Below the pieces are notes generated by a model. The model worked only from the letters and a program-made list of their open reading frames with translations. It ran no database searches and was not told where the DNA came from. From Panopea generosa (Eukaryota; Mollusca; Bivalvia; Adapedonta; Hiatellidae), in the NCBI GenBank assembly GCA_029582155.1, contig CM055899.1:53092520-53156519 (forward strand): a stretch of 64,000 nt of DNA. Direction: 5' to 3'. The position numbers and the translations under genes were made by a program. This document shows positions 54,181-64,000 of this stretch, piece by piece. Every line of letters begins with the position of its first letter. The first letter of the stretch is position 1.

Positions 54181-54651
54181 AAATTAAGACAGTTTTTCAT
54201 TAAAAGCTGTAATCTTTATGATATAACATTGGAAGTAGAGTTTACTTACGAGTTCAAAAAAAAAAATGGCGGTTCTCCTTCTCATTTGCATCTCATATAC
54301 AGCCGACATACTTTCGGACTCTGTCCAGTTGTATGAACGTTTCTTTTGAATGTTTGGATCCTTTGTCAAATTATCCGACCAAACAACAACAAAAAGTGAC
54401 AGTCTTTCCCGTACTTTCTGCTTTAATTAAACTCCGTTCAGGAGAGTCACCGGAAATAGAGTCGTTTGCGTCGTTAAAAAAATAATTGAGTTGAGTTCTT
54501 ATCTTACTCAACAAAGTAATTACTTAGGTCGCTTCGTGAAACGGTCTTAAGTTGCTTACTCAGCTGAGTCAGTTAGTGGACTAAAGTCAGTTACTGAGTT
54601 TTTAAATGAGTAATAACTTCTAATAAGTTTTTTTCGTGAAACCAGGGTCTG

Positions 54652-55320
54652 CTGCAGGATACCATATTTACCCTGCAATGTGTTCCGCATGTCACTGTCA
54701 CATTTCCATTTAGTGTCTGGACCTTGCTGCTGGGTACCGTATTTACCCTGCAATGTATTTCGCAAGTCACTGGCACATTTCCATTAAGTGTCTGAACCTT
54801 GCTGCTGGGTACCATATTTACCCTGCAATGTATTTCGCAAGTCACTGGCACATTTCAATTTAGTGTCTGGATCCTGCTGCTGGGTACCATCTATACCATG
54901 CAATGTGTTCCGCAAGTCACTGGCATATTTCCATTTAGTATCTGGACCCTGCTGCTTTGCGCCATCTATACCCTTCAATGTGTTCCGCAAGTCACTGGCA
55001 TATTTCCATTAAGTGTCTGGACCTTGCTGCTGGGTACCATATTTACCCTGCAATGTATTTCGCAACCCACTGGCACATTTCCATTAAGTGTCTGGACCCT
55101 GCTGCTGGGTACCATCTATAACCTGCAATGTGTTCCGCAAGTCACTGGCATATTTCCATTTAGTATCTGGACCCTGCTGCTTTGCGCCATCTATACCCTT
55201 CAATGTGTTCCGCAAGTCACTGGCATATTTCCATTTAGTGTCTGGACCCTGCTGCTTTGCAACATCTATACACTTCAATGTGTTCCGCAAGTCACTGGCA
55301 TATTTCCATTTAGTGTCTGG
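54652..55320. repeat. 75-bp minisatellite, about nine copies, open on both strands
   Basis: TGGGTACC recurs at 54731 and 54806 and onward at 75-base steps. + strand frame: LLLGTIYTMQCVPQVTGIFP repeated (197 residues). - strand: SDLRNTLQGIDGTQQQGPDT repeated. Some units have GCGCCATC in place of TACCATC. It starts immediately at the right target site of the Harbinger element. Confidence 0.92.
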
Positions 55321-56131
55321 AGTCAATTTCTATATATAATTTCTATATGTTTATCAATGTTAATATTTTCACATTTAATTTTTAAACAATGAGTCAATTA
55401 TTTAATTTAATGTAAATGTTCAGGTTACTGATATAATACTTTGAAATAATGTACTTTCTTTGGGTTTCCTGAAAAAAAAACAGATGGACATCTATACAGT
55501 ATATATAACTGTGACAAGACTTAATCCACATCCAGTAGTCTTAGTTAATTTAAGTATGATTTTGTTTGTTCGTTGTCTGAACAGACAGATAGCCATAAGA
55601 CATACACTGTATAAATTAATCCTTACCATAATTTGACAGAGAGGTAAACATACACACGGGCAGACACACAATATAGGACCTACTGATGCATACAATTTTC
55701 AATCTATTTACGGTTGTCCATGTTGAGAGACCAGCCTTTAGATAGGTAGTTAATTTAATTTATGCATGATCATAATCGAGACTGACAAGCAGACAGTCTA
55801 GCTTGTGCTTATACAGGACATCACCTAGTTAAAGCGTTTCAGTATTGCAAGCATAATTAGTCACATTCTTTCTGTCAATAATTAATTGTATTTGAAACAA
55901 ACATGCACTGTAGGATAGACGGACAAGTACATGTAAACCTCCATAATAAATAAACACTTGTCCATTAAAGGACAAACACACAAGTCTGAACACATTTACG
56001 GTTTAAAATGGCATACTCTACACCGTTTTGAGTGCAAATAAATAGGTTATGGATATATAAAATAGCATTAAACTGATTAATTATCCATATACATGTATGT
56101 ATAGTCATTTCTAATTGTCCACACATGTCTA
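55321..56131. other. No gene recognised
   Basis: AT-rich spacer up to the second duplication copy. The minus-strand frame at 55492-55695 has Cys-rich low-complexity content only. Confidence 0.45.
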
Positions 56132-56808
56132 TATTTAGACTTTGAAGCACTTTGGTGATCATTACAGTTTATAGTATAATCCTGCTTTTTCAGTGCTACA
56201 TCATGGGTTTATAAGCACAAAGCATGCACTTTTAAGTACACATAGTCATTATTCCACAAAGTCCACTATTTTACTAACTTTTTATCATCTCAAGTAGCTT
56301 CAATAATTGAATGATAGTAGTCCTTCAATTATTAGTCCTAAACAACTGCAATAAGGTCTGTATTTGATTATGACTGAATAGAAACAAATCTCTTTTACAC
56401 CCATATAACAACAACAACACCGTAAGTAATTAAATAAATTACCTTTTTGAATAAATAGCATTAATTAAACAAATATATCCCAAATCACATACAATGAGTA
56501 GGTCTCTGTTTTAGGTCCATATTGCGCAAACGCAAATGGAATAAATATCCAAAATTGCAACATTTAATAATTAGTATACCGCAGCTCTGATTATACACCG
56601 TTTTCTGTTGAGTTTTAAATTCAAATGAAAGTTACTTTTTAATAACATCCTCAACTTTGTCAAATAAGTGAAACTTGTAGCTTTTGTCATTCGTTGTTTT
56701 CCCATATATTCACCCATTGAAGTACCACGCCTGGGTGGTACCGGAGTGGTCTACGTGACAGCGGATAAGCTCGGCATTGCGACTGGTCACGTTTTCCGCA
56801 AGACGATT

Positions 56809-57462
56809 TCACAAGACGGTTTTTTCATGGCTTTGAAGGCAGATCTGTAGATCACCACCTTCTTTTTTTTTGTTGTTATTGGTGAACTTTACAAAAACAG
56901 GTTTTGGCAGGCCTACCTTGCCCGGTTTACGATGAATGGCCTGGATTTGATTTGGGTGAATGGAGACAACTTTATGTCCGAAGAGTTTTGTCACTTCAGA
57001 TATCAGATTTGCTTCTGATTCAGTGCCAGATTCTTTTATATCCATGATTTTGTATGTTGTTTTTCTTCGAGTATTGTTTATTATTGTTACTCTTGGAAAA
57101 TGCACATTTTGATCTTAAAGACTTGTTGTCATCTTCCAAGGAAACACTACAAGGTATTTTGTCTTCTCGTCAAATTTGACAGAAATAGTCATTTCCATAT
57201 TCTCATTTAGGTTTGTGATTATTTTTGAAATTGTTTGTTTAATAAAACTCTCTTTCTCTCTCTCTTTTTACAAAATGCTCTTGAGATTGTCCTTGATGGA
57301 TTTTAAATCTTCAGTAATTTCCTCCATTTGGTGGCTCAATATGGTCATTTCTTCAGAGGTGGTTTTGAATGAGAGTTCACAACTTTGCCGTTTTGTACAT
57401 GGTGGTTTGCCTTGGGCTTCATTTACCTTAGCAAGAGATTTTGATTTATTATCCTTACTCAT
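56809..57462 (-). pseudogene. LINE ORF1, broken duplicate
   Basis: Minus-strand counterpart of 40138-40824. MSKDNKSKSLAKVNEAQGKP opens from 57462 but shifts frame near 57290. The NNTRRKTTYKIMDIKESGTE to KPVFVKFTNNNKKKEG part lies in another frame (57105-56809). Small indels, including a CTCTCTCTCT expansion near 57250, caused the breaks. Confidence 0.88.
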
Positions 57463-57660
57463 TGTTAAAGCAATAAAAGTCCATTTTCACAAAGAAAATA
57501 ACTGTTTATAGGGAATATGTCAAGGTTGTGCACTTCACTGATTACACAGGTCAAATGTAAAAGTGTCATTTAGGCCTGCGTCATGTATTTTTATTCGTTA
57601 TGTTAGATGATTCTAACGTCACAGCGCGAGAATTTCATCTCAGCTCTAGGGTGAGTGATA

Positions 57661-57838
57661 CTGTCAAACCTGTCTTAAGCAGCCAGTCAATGGAAGTGGC
57701 AAAAGTGACCTCTTAAGACAGGTTGTTGCTTAATACAGGTTAACCTGCACAGCAAGCATAGAAAGGTAAAAGTAAATTACTCTGCTTAATACAAAAGGCT
57801 GCTTAATAGAGGTGACCACTAACACAGGTTTAACTTTA
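57661..57838. mobile_element. CAGTCAAAC-type MITE, duplicated copy
   Basis: Counterpart of 41023-41198 within the second duplication copy; termini slightly decayed (CTGTCAAACCTG). Confidence 0.75.
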
Positions 57839-58024
57839 CTTAATATCTACTCCATGTAAAAATGAATACACCTTGTCTGGTATGACAGAAATATGAAGGT
57901 TATGCTTATATATCGTCGTGTAAAGGAATATATAAGTAATGATTTCTAACAGTGCGCCCGCAAGTCCGTGGTCCGTTTGTTACGGTGTGCCATTGGGACT
58001 ATCGCGGCATATTTATTGAAAAAA

Positions 58025-58313
58025 AAATAAGTCAATTCGAAACAACAGAACTACGAAGGTGAAATATCGAAACAAGAAACGTCGACGGTAAATAAATCAC
58101 AAGGAATGAGGCCCGACATTCAAGCGACCCGAAGATTGACAAACGGGTACAAGTTTCCACAGTTTTTCCATACTGAAATTCACATGATTTTTATATCCTG
58201 TTTTTACTGCGCTAGTCGGTTCTTGTTAATCAAGAAAAGAATTTCGTTTTGTTGTTGAAAAGACTTTCAACATTAGAAAAGAGAGAAAATGTTTAAAGTA
58301 TTGTGTTTTCGTC
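58025..58313. other. ~290-bp insertion specific to copy 2 (or deletion from copy 1)
   Basis: Copy 1 passes from ATTGAAAAAAATTACTATGT to TAAATATCTC directly (41370-41400). Copy 2 has about 290 extra bases with no recognised ends, coding potential or repeat relation. Confidence 0.75.
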
Positions 58314-59951
58314 TATTACTCTGTTAAATATCTCAACGGTATCTTATAAAACCGCTCGTCTGGTTAAAGCATATTGGTGTTAACTTTTTATTTATATCAT
58401 TGGAGTGTAGCAAGAAGTTTGTAATTCTTCACTCTTGGAAGCTTCGGCAGTTATTTGGTTAGTGTCGATAAACTAAATACGAACTCCAAGTTCAAATCTA
58501 TGCACGCTAACGTACATATAATGTATAACCGTGTCATCACATAGACACTTAACATTATCAACTACATTAGTATGCGATGCAGTGAACGATGACTTATTAT
58601 CGGAAATTAAACATGGCGGATTCAGATTTTGAACACTACACTCGTAGAAGCATGTGATACTTTTTATTTCATTTTAAACTTTAGTTAAAGTTTTGGGTAG
58701 AAGTCATTATCTTGGTAACCATTGCAGGTATTTGGCTGAATCTATACACAACGTACCCAGTCACCAAACCTACTACAATAACTAAGTTAGATATCCCTTG
58801 CATAAATGTAATGGAAAGTATGGCCTTTGTTCGACTGGTTATAATTTTAGGTGCAAGTATCATTTGCATATCTCACTAACCACTCAACGTATTTGATTAA
58901 ACGTCACATAATATTTCTCAGTTAATAAATTTACTACAATAGCAAAATTACACAACCATTGCCTAAGTATAATGTCAATTATGACCTTTGTTTGACTTAG
59001 AAATTATTGTTTAAACTCTGCTTGCAAGTTCAATCAAGTCCATATCTCATCAACTACGCAATGTATTTAATTGAAACTTAACGAAAGGCCTAATTTGTAG
59101 TCATGAAAACAAAATTGCGTGTGTCTTGGAAAATGCTTCTGAAAATTATGGCATTTGTTAGGTTACAAAATTCTACTTAATTTATTTTATTTATCTATAT
59201 TTTAGCAGCCACCTCATTGGATTGAAATTTCTGATAATCTTCTGAAATTAGTGAGACAACTCGTCTTTACTTGGATCAGTCTCAAACAAAGTTTGTACCT
59301 TAGAGACGAATGCTTTGAACAGTCGAGCGCGCTGTCTTATGGACTGCTCTTGCTATTTCTATTTGTAATAGGTATGCATCCCGTATGAGAAATTTATTTC
59401 AAACATTGCAATATATATATATATATATCACTTTATTTCCTCCATTGCATGGAGATTTACATTTTACATAATACATAGAATTGAACAAAAATAAACATGG
59501 TAATATCAATGTAAATGGTAGAAAACTTGAAAAATATGAAACATTAATTAATATATATACAAAAAAATAAATGAATTTTACGAAACAAGCCCTTGCAATT
59601 AATACAAAAACTCAATTTTGATTATGCCAGGTTCATTAGAAATTACATTACATCAAAAACGAAGAGTAACACAATCTTAACAAGATTGATTGTTCATAAG
59701 ATAACTACATGCGTTTAAAGTGTATGTATTAATACAGATAAACACATATATACATACATATAATTACATACCAAACATACACATAAACTCATTAATAAGT
59801 ATACATTTGCAATAATAAAGTCAACATATGAGTTGCAGTCGAGCTCACGAGTGATTGAATCTTCTTTGTACCCAAAGATATACATAATAAACTTTTAGCT
59901 ATTTGGATTCAACACAGAAGTCTATTTCACACCTCAACATTTGGGGTTTTG

Positions 59952-59958
59952 TATATAA
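59952..59958 (+). promoter_or_regulatory. TATATAA box candidate upstream of SLC5 copy 2
   Basis: Conserved counterpart of 43102-43108, about 230 bases before the start codon. Weak evidence only. Confidence 0.2.
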
Positions 59959-60183
59959 CACGTCTCTAAATTTGAGTAGCTTGCATTGCAATGGAACATA
60001 GAGATCAATGGTGTCAAATATAGCCTGAAAGGAAACACATTGAAGTGTTTGACAAATATAATACACATAGAGCAAAAACTTTTAGGACACACCTGTAGTA
60101 TAAACATTTCCGGATATTCATGGCACGTCTTGAACTTGATGTGTCATATTCTTTCATTTGCCGTCTAATAACAACGCTGTAAG

Positions 60184-62046
60184 ATGGGATTAAAAAGGGA
60201 GCTTCACATAGCTGACTATGTTGTTTTTTGTCTTGCCATAAGTTCGTCTCTTGTCGTCGGTGTCTACTATGCTTACAAGGATAGAAAATTTAAAACTGCA
60301 TACCGTTATCATAGAGGAGGTGGCAAACTGAAGGCATTTCCAGTCGCTTTGTCACTGCTGGTTACTTTCGAGTCATCGATTTTCTTTATAGGCTTTCCAG
60401 CAGAAGTATATGTTCATGGATTTCAATTTTGGTTGGCTAATGTTGGAATGGCTCTCGGATTTTCGTGCATGCTGATGATTAGCATTCCTCTCTTTTACAC
60501 TTTACAAGTGACTAGTGTATTCGAGTACCTACAAGAACGTCATAATTCGTTACCAATAAGACAATTTGCTACTGTTCTTAGCACTGCATTTATGACAATA
60601 TATGCTGGTATTGTTTTATTTGGCTCCGCTATTGCTCTTGAGTCTGTGACAGACATATCGTCCGCGGCATGTATAACAGCAATGGTCGTTATTGCCGTGG
60701 CTTACACATCTCTTGGTGGATTGAAAGCGGTTGTCGCGACTGACGTCATACAGGGCGTTGTTATGATGGTAGCTATATTTGCTGTTTTAATTTACGGAAC
60801 GATTAGCGTCGGTGGAATGGGAAATGTTATCGCACTGAACAAAGCTTCTGGGCGACTTCAGCTAGCCGATTTTGATCCCAACCCGCTGACTCGTCATACA
60901 TTCTGGACACTTGTTGTGGGTGGCTCTATCAGAAGCATTGGTATAAGCTTTAAACAACCGACGGTGCAAAGACTTAACTCCACAAGATCTGCTGCCGAGG
61001 CTAGAAAAGTTGCTTATATCGCTATTCCAGGATTCGTCATTTTGCAACTTATTGTCATGGTTGAAGGCCTTGTTGCTTATGCGTATTTTTCTCATAAAGG
61101 ATGTGACCCACTGGCTTCCGGGAAAATTTCAAACCCAAATCAAGTGATATCGTTTATCGTGTTGGAAATGTTTCACTCGGCTCCGGGGGTTCCAGGATTA
61201 TTCCTGGCGGCGTTATTTTGTGCATCATTAAGTACCATATCTTCTTTGTTGAGTAGCAACTCAGCAATTATTTCAGAAGATATACTGAAGCCGATCTGGA
61301 AAAATGCTACTGATGAAAAGCTGACAAAGGCTTCAAAGGCTTTAGTAATCTTTTCTGGGATTATTTGTGTAGTCGTAGCTCTCTTAATTGGTCAACTAAA
61401 AGGTTCGCTGCCACAGATTTCGGGAAGTATTTTAGGGGCCATCGACGGCCCTTTGAATGGTATATTCATAATGTCCATCTTCTTCAAATTCACCACGCGA
61501 AAAGGAATGATGACCGGTGTATTGTTTGGACTTATATTTGCTCTATGGCTGAGTTCCGGATACAACTTTTCTTCAGGTCGAAAACAGACACCTTGGTTAC
61601 CTCTAGGACCAACCGATAGGTGTGACAATCAAACTAATACAGTGAAATACATTGTATCGAACAGTACACATAAAACTAACTTGAAAGAGTTTTACAACTA
61701 TACAACAGCACCTATATCTATAGACGGGCTTGCTACCATGTCGAAAATTACACCCGGTCAGAATGCCATACAAGGCCTGGACTACCTTTATTCGATTTCC
61801 TACTTGTATTTCCCAGCTATGGTGCTGTTTGTTACTCTCAGTATCGGCCTCGTTGTCAGCAAACTGACAAGACCAGATCGAAACGAGCCTGTACCACCAC
61901 ATCTCATGTTGTCATTCCGAGAACAGTTCTTATGTTGTGTGCCTTTTATTAAAAAGTCTGATAGTAAAACGAAAACTTACGAAACTGAATTAGTAGTTAA
62001 GGGTTCTGGTGGAATAGGACATACAACAACCGATGACTTGGTGTAA
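60184..62046 (+). CDS. SLC5-family sodium-coupled solute transporter, copy 2 (620 residues, single exon)
   Basis: Same length and layout as the gene at 43336, with about 28 residue differences counted by eye (roughly 95% identity) and no indels. Changes cluster in the helices around residues 84-98 (VNAGHALGFSCMLW becomes ANVGMALGFSCMLM) and in the extracellular loop at 487-530. The sodium-site region STISS and the SEDILKP block are unchanged. Others: C345F, I434F, F447L, and the C-terminal DALV becoming DDLV. No stop or frameshift, so it is probably functional and either redundant or beginning to diverge. The substrate is as uncertain as for copy 1. Confidence 0.95.
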   Translation: MGLKRELHIADYVVFCLAISSSLVVGVYYAYKDRKFKTAYRYHRGGGKLKAFPVALSLLVTFESSIFFIGFPAEVYVHGFQFWLANVGMALGFSCMLMISIPLFYTLQVTSVFEYLQERHNSLPIRQFATVLSTAFMTIYAGIVLFGSAIALESVTDISSAACITAMVVIAVAYTSLGGLKAVVATDVIQGVVMMVAIFAVLIYGTISVGGMGNVIALNKASGRLQLADFDPNPLTRHTFWTLVVGGSIRSIGISFKQPTVQRLNSTRSAAEARKVAYIAIPGFVILQLIVMVEGLVAYAYFSHKGCDPLASGKISNPNQVISFIVLEMFHSAPGVPGLFLAALFCASLSTISSLLSSNSAIISEDILKPIWKNATDEKLTKASKALVIFSGIICVVVALLIGQLKGSLPQISGSILGAIDGPLNGIFIMSIFFKFTTRKGMMTGVLFGLIFALWLSSGYNFSSGRKQTPWLPLGPTDRCDNQTNTVKYIVSNSTHKTNLKEFYNYTTAPISIDGLATMSKITPGQNAIQGLDYLYSISYLYFPAMVLFVTLSIGLVVSKLTRPDRNEPVPPHLMLSFREQFLCCVPFIKKSDSKTKTYETELVVKGSGGIGHTTTDDLV

Positions 62047-62111
62047 TCACGAAATGTGTATTAGTGTATAATCGGAAGTATTATTTATATATAACGTGTG
62101 ATTGTTGACAT

Positions 62112-63118
62112 TTCAAACGGAAGTCTTGGCCCAACGCAACGAAACATAATATGTTTCAGATAACCAACTGCATTTGCAGATTTACTCAGTAGAAACCAAT
62201 CACACCAATAATAGATACTAGTAATTTTAATGTTATATTTTACATGCTCAAAGACATATAACGTGATGAAATCTTAATTGAAATATTAATTAAACAACAC
62301 TTGAGGAATTTAAGTAAACACTCATATAAAATTAATTAATTGCATTCGTAAAGTGTTAATGTATCCAGTATGCATTGTATGACATGTATAAAAAAGGTGT
62401 AACTACCTTTGTTGTCGTAGAATAGCACACACTCCAGGAAACCAGGAGAATAATGTGTCTTCTACGTCTGGTAAATGTACTTTTGTAAAGTTCATTGAAC
62501 GGAATATATCCAGTTGTAATCAAGTAAATTTAATATAGATAGGTGTTTGTTATTCACCTGATAACCGTTGTAAACATAAACGGATATCTTAATATTGATT
62601 TTTTTTCTTCAGGTTATGCATAATGCATATTATTTCCGCCGGGCACGTTTTACTTTCTTTAACTATATCAAAATGCATTGACCGTATCTCATTTGCATTC
62701 AAATTTGAATCGACTGTATTCAACACAAACACGTATCTTATTATTAACTATGGTGTTTGCAGATTTAAATACATGTGTTTAAACGCCAGATACGATTTAC
62801 CTACTTTACCTATATGGAGTGACCGTATCTCATTTGCATGTCCATTCCAATTGACTATACCTTACTAAACGAATGCCAGTGTAGAAATGCTAATGACGCA
62901 TATCTGGTTGTCCGATACATAAACCTACACACTTTACTAAAATAACCACATGATATTTTGTGATTATTACTTTAAACGTGATGTAAAGTTCCAGCCGGAC
63001 TTTCTGTGACGTCAAATATGGGATTAATATTCTCTCTACTTTCTCCGGCAATGTGATCATAACAAGATGGTATACAGTTATCATGTGGCAAAGAAATCAT
63101 AATTGCGAGAATATCAAC
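62112..63118. other. No gene recognised; doubled GACCGTATCTCATTTGCAT
   Basis: Downstream of SLC5 copy 2. A 19-base word containing the octamer ATTTGCAT occurs at 62680-62698 and 62821-62839. Otherwise nothing seen. Confidence 0.5.
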
Positions 63119-63127
63119 ACACACACA

Positions 63128-63163
<36 letters not shown>

Positions 63164-63181
63164 CCCACGCACGCACGCACA
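63119..63181. repeat. (ACGC)n microsatellite
   Basis: ACAC then an ACGC tetranucleotide run with one CCAC interruption. Confidence 0.97.
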
Positions 63182-63539
63182 CGTTTAAATTAAAAGTAGT
63201 AGTGTATAAAAGTCATTCTATTATATACATATATCAGAGAAATTTCAGCTTGCCCGCCATCAGACATTTTATATGTTTTCTCAAAAAGTACCAAAGAATT
63301 TTCTTGAAATTTTAACTCGAATAAGAAATAATATTTAGGATAACATAACTTTATCGGGCTTTGTAAAATCAATACATAGTTGTCTGTTAATCTCATACAC
63401 AACTTTTAATTACGGTACCCAAGGAATTATATAAAGAAAGAAAGGCAACTGTTTGAGATTTTGTGAACGCTCGCGTATTCACGCAAAATCTCGCAATATC
63501 TCGTTTTTAATTATCTTCACTTCCATTTATCTCGGGAAC
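63182..63539. other. No gene recognised
   Basis: A doubled CTCGCAATATCTCG-like word near 63480-63505; nothing else seen. Confidence 0.4.
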
Positions 63540-63880
63540 ACAAATCAAAATTCTTACACTGCAGAATGAAATTGTCACCAAAACAATACCATTCACAGAA
63601 ATTTGTTGTGATTACAAAATGTGTATACTGCAGCTAATATAACGATAAATTACGATGAATTTTCCTTAAAACCTCAATATCTTTAATTCAAGATCATTTT
63701 GCGTGGTCAAAACATGATTAAACATCTTACATTAACTACAACTTATAGTTTATGTACAAAAAATCAACTGCCTGTGAATTATGAATGATTAATTTGCAAA
63801 TTATGAATCTTTCGTGTGCTGTTTCATCAACATATATTCAGGAGATGCAGGCAATAAATCTATCTTATATCTTATCTTTC
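63540..63880 (+). repeat. Dispersed ~340-bp repeat, copy 2
   Basis: Same-orientation relative of 25799-26150, sharing AATATCTTTAATTCAAGATC and AATTTGCAAATTATGAATC blocks, with small deletions. Confidence 0.8.
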
Positions 63881-64000
63881 TGCTTATCTATATTACCGTC
63901 GCTCATTCTTTCTACTTATACATGTTTTTTTTTATTCTCTTCTTTCCACTTCTAATTTCCTTCTATTTATATAAACAGCTTATTGCATTGTGACAACCTT
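63881..64000. repeat. Degenerate pyrimidine-rich TCTTATCTATAT tract
   Basis: CT-rich low-complexity sequence at the window edge. Confidence 0.5.

Larger units (their letters stand above)
45471..54648. mobile_element. PIF/Harbinger DNA transposon relic, 9.2 kb
   Basis: The left end ACCCCATTTTTACGAAAAAA continues to CTTA. The right end, reverse-complemented, is ACCCTGGTTTCACGAAAAAA, then ACTTA. These are terminal inverted repeats of about 24 bases. A CTG triplet flanks both sides (45468-45470 and 54649-54651), the 3-bp target duplication length typical of the superfamily. Inside are the two genes that define Harbinger: a DDE transposase (+) and a Myb-like accessory protein (-), pointing towards each other. 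Several younger elements are nested within it. Both genes are damaged, so the copy is not autonomous. Confidence 0.82.
56132..62111. repeat. Segmental duplication, copy 2
   Basis: Direct-orientation counterpart of 39529-45271. Visible differences include an extra ~290 bases (58025-58313) and a shorter microsatellite near 59750. It ends at GTGATTGTTGACAT, beyond which the two copies are unrelated. Confidence 0.95.

Noticed and set aside
54799..55392. 197-residue + strand frame LLLGTIYTMQCVPQ...
   Set aside because: It follows the 75-bp repeat unit exactly; not called as a gene without transcript evidence, though kept as a finding.
63103..63315. His/Thr/Ala-repeat + strand frame
   Set aside because: Produced by the ACGC microsatellite.

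Overview
This is nuclear DNA of an animal, most likely a bivalve mollusc. Genes are split by GT-AG introns, base composition is AT-rich, and the DNA is packed with minisatellites, tRNA-derived SINEs, MITEs and non-LTR retrotransposon relics of the kind common in bivalve genomes. The clade is inferred from repeat style and protein resemblance; no species can be named.

Region 1 (1-12.9 kb): the 3' half of a SEC14-like lipid-transfer protein gene (+ strand, seven coding exons, end of the CRAL-TRIO domain plus a C-terminal GOLD domain). Its introns hold an 86-bp tandem array, CATC and TATTTA arrays, SINEs, and two copies of a roughly 1.2-1.6 kb dispersed element. Region 2 (12.9-28 kb): no recognisable gene. 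It is a chain of minisatellites (54-bp dimeric, 24-bp, 32-bp, 36-bp), MITEs, a fold-back element and a 34-base G run.

Region 3 (28.8-38.6 kb): two minus-strand LINE relics, then a previously easy-to-miss class-A GPCR pseudogene (33978-35195; TM1-TM5 and a long third loop, with a stop codon in the DRY motif). After it comes a mariner-like fragment that leads directly into a higher-order satellite built from three monomer types. Region 4 (38.6-45.3 kb): a LINE with an intact ORF1 and a broken endonuclease, divergent from an intact single-exon SLC5-family sodium-coupled transporter gene.

Region 5 (45.5-54.6 kb): a 9.2-kb PIF/Harbinger transposon relic, with matching terminal inverted repeats and a 3-bp CTG target duplication. 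It carries a spliced, broken HARBI1-type DDE transposase (+) and the C-terminal exons of a Myb-like accessory protein (-). A SINE, a MITE, and a TTAA-flanked MITE inside that MITE are nested in it. Region 6 (54.6-62.1 kb): a 75-bp minisatellite open on both strands, then a second copy of the LINE-ORF1/SLC5 segment with another intact 620-residue transporter (about 28 amino-acid differences). Region 7 (62.1-64 kb): simple repeats and a dispersed repeat shared with 25.8-26.15 kb.

Only three genes look functional: the partial SEC14-like gene and the two SLC5 paralogues. Everything else coding-like is mobile-element or pseudogene material. The best candidates for undescribed biology are the complete but dead Harbinger with its nested insertions, the GPCR pseudogene, the A-B-C satellite next to a mariner fragment, and the intronless transporter duplication.
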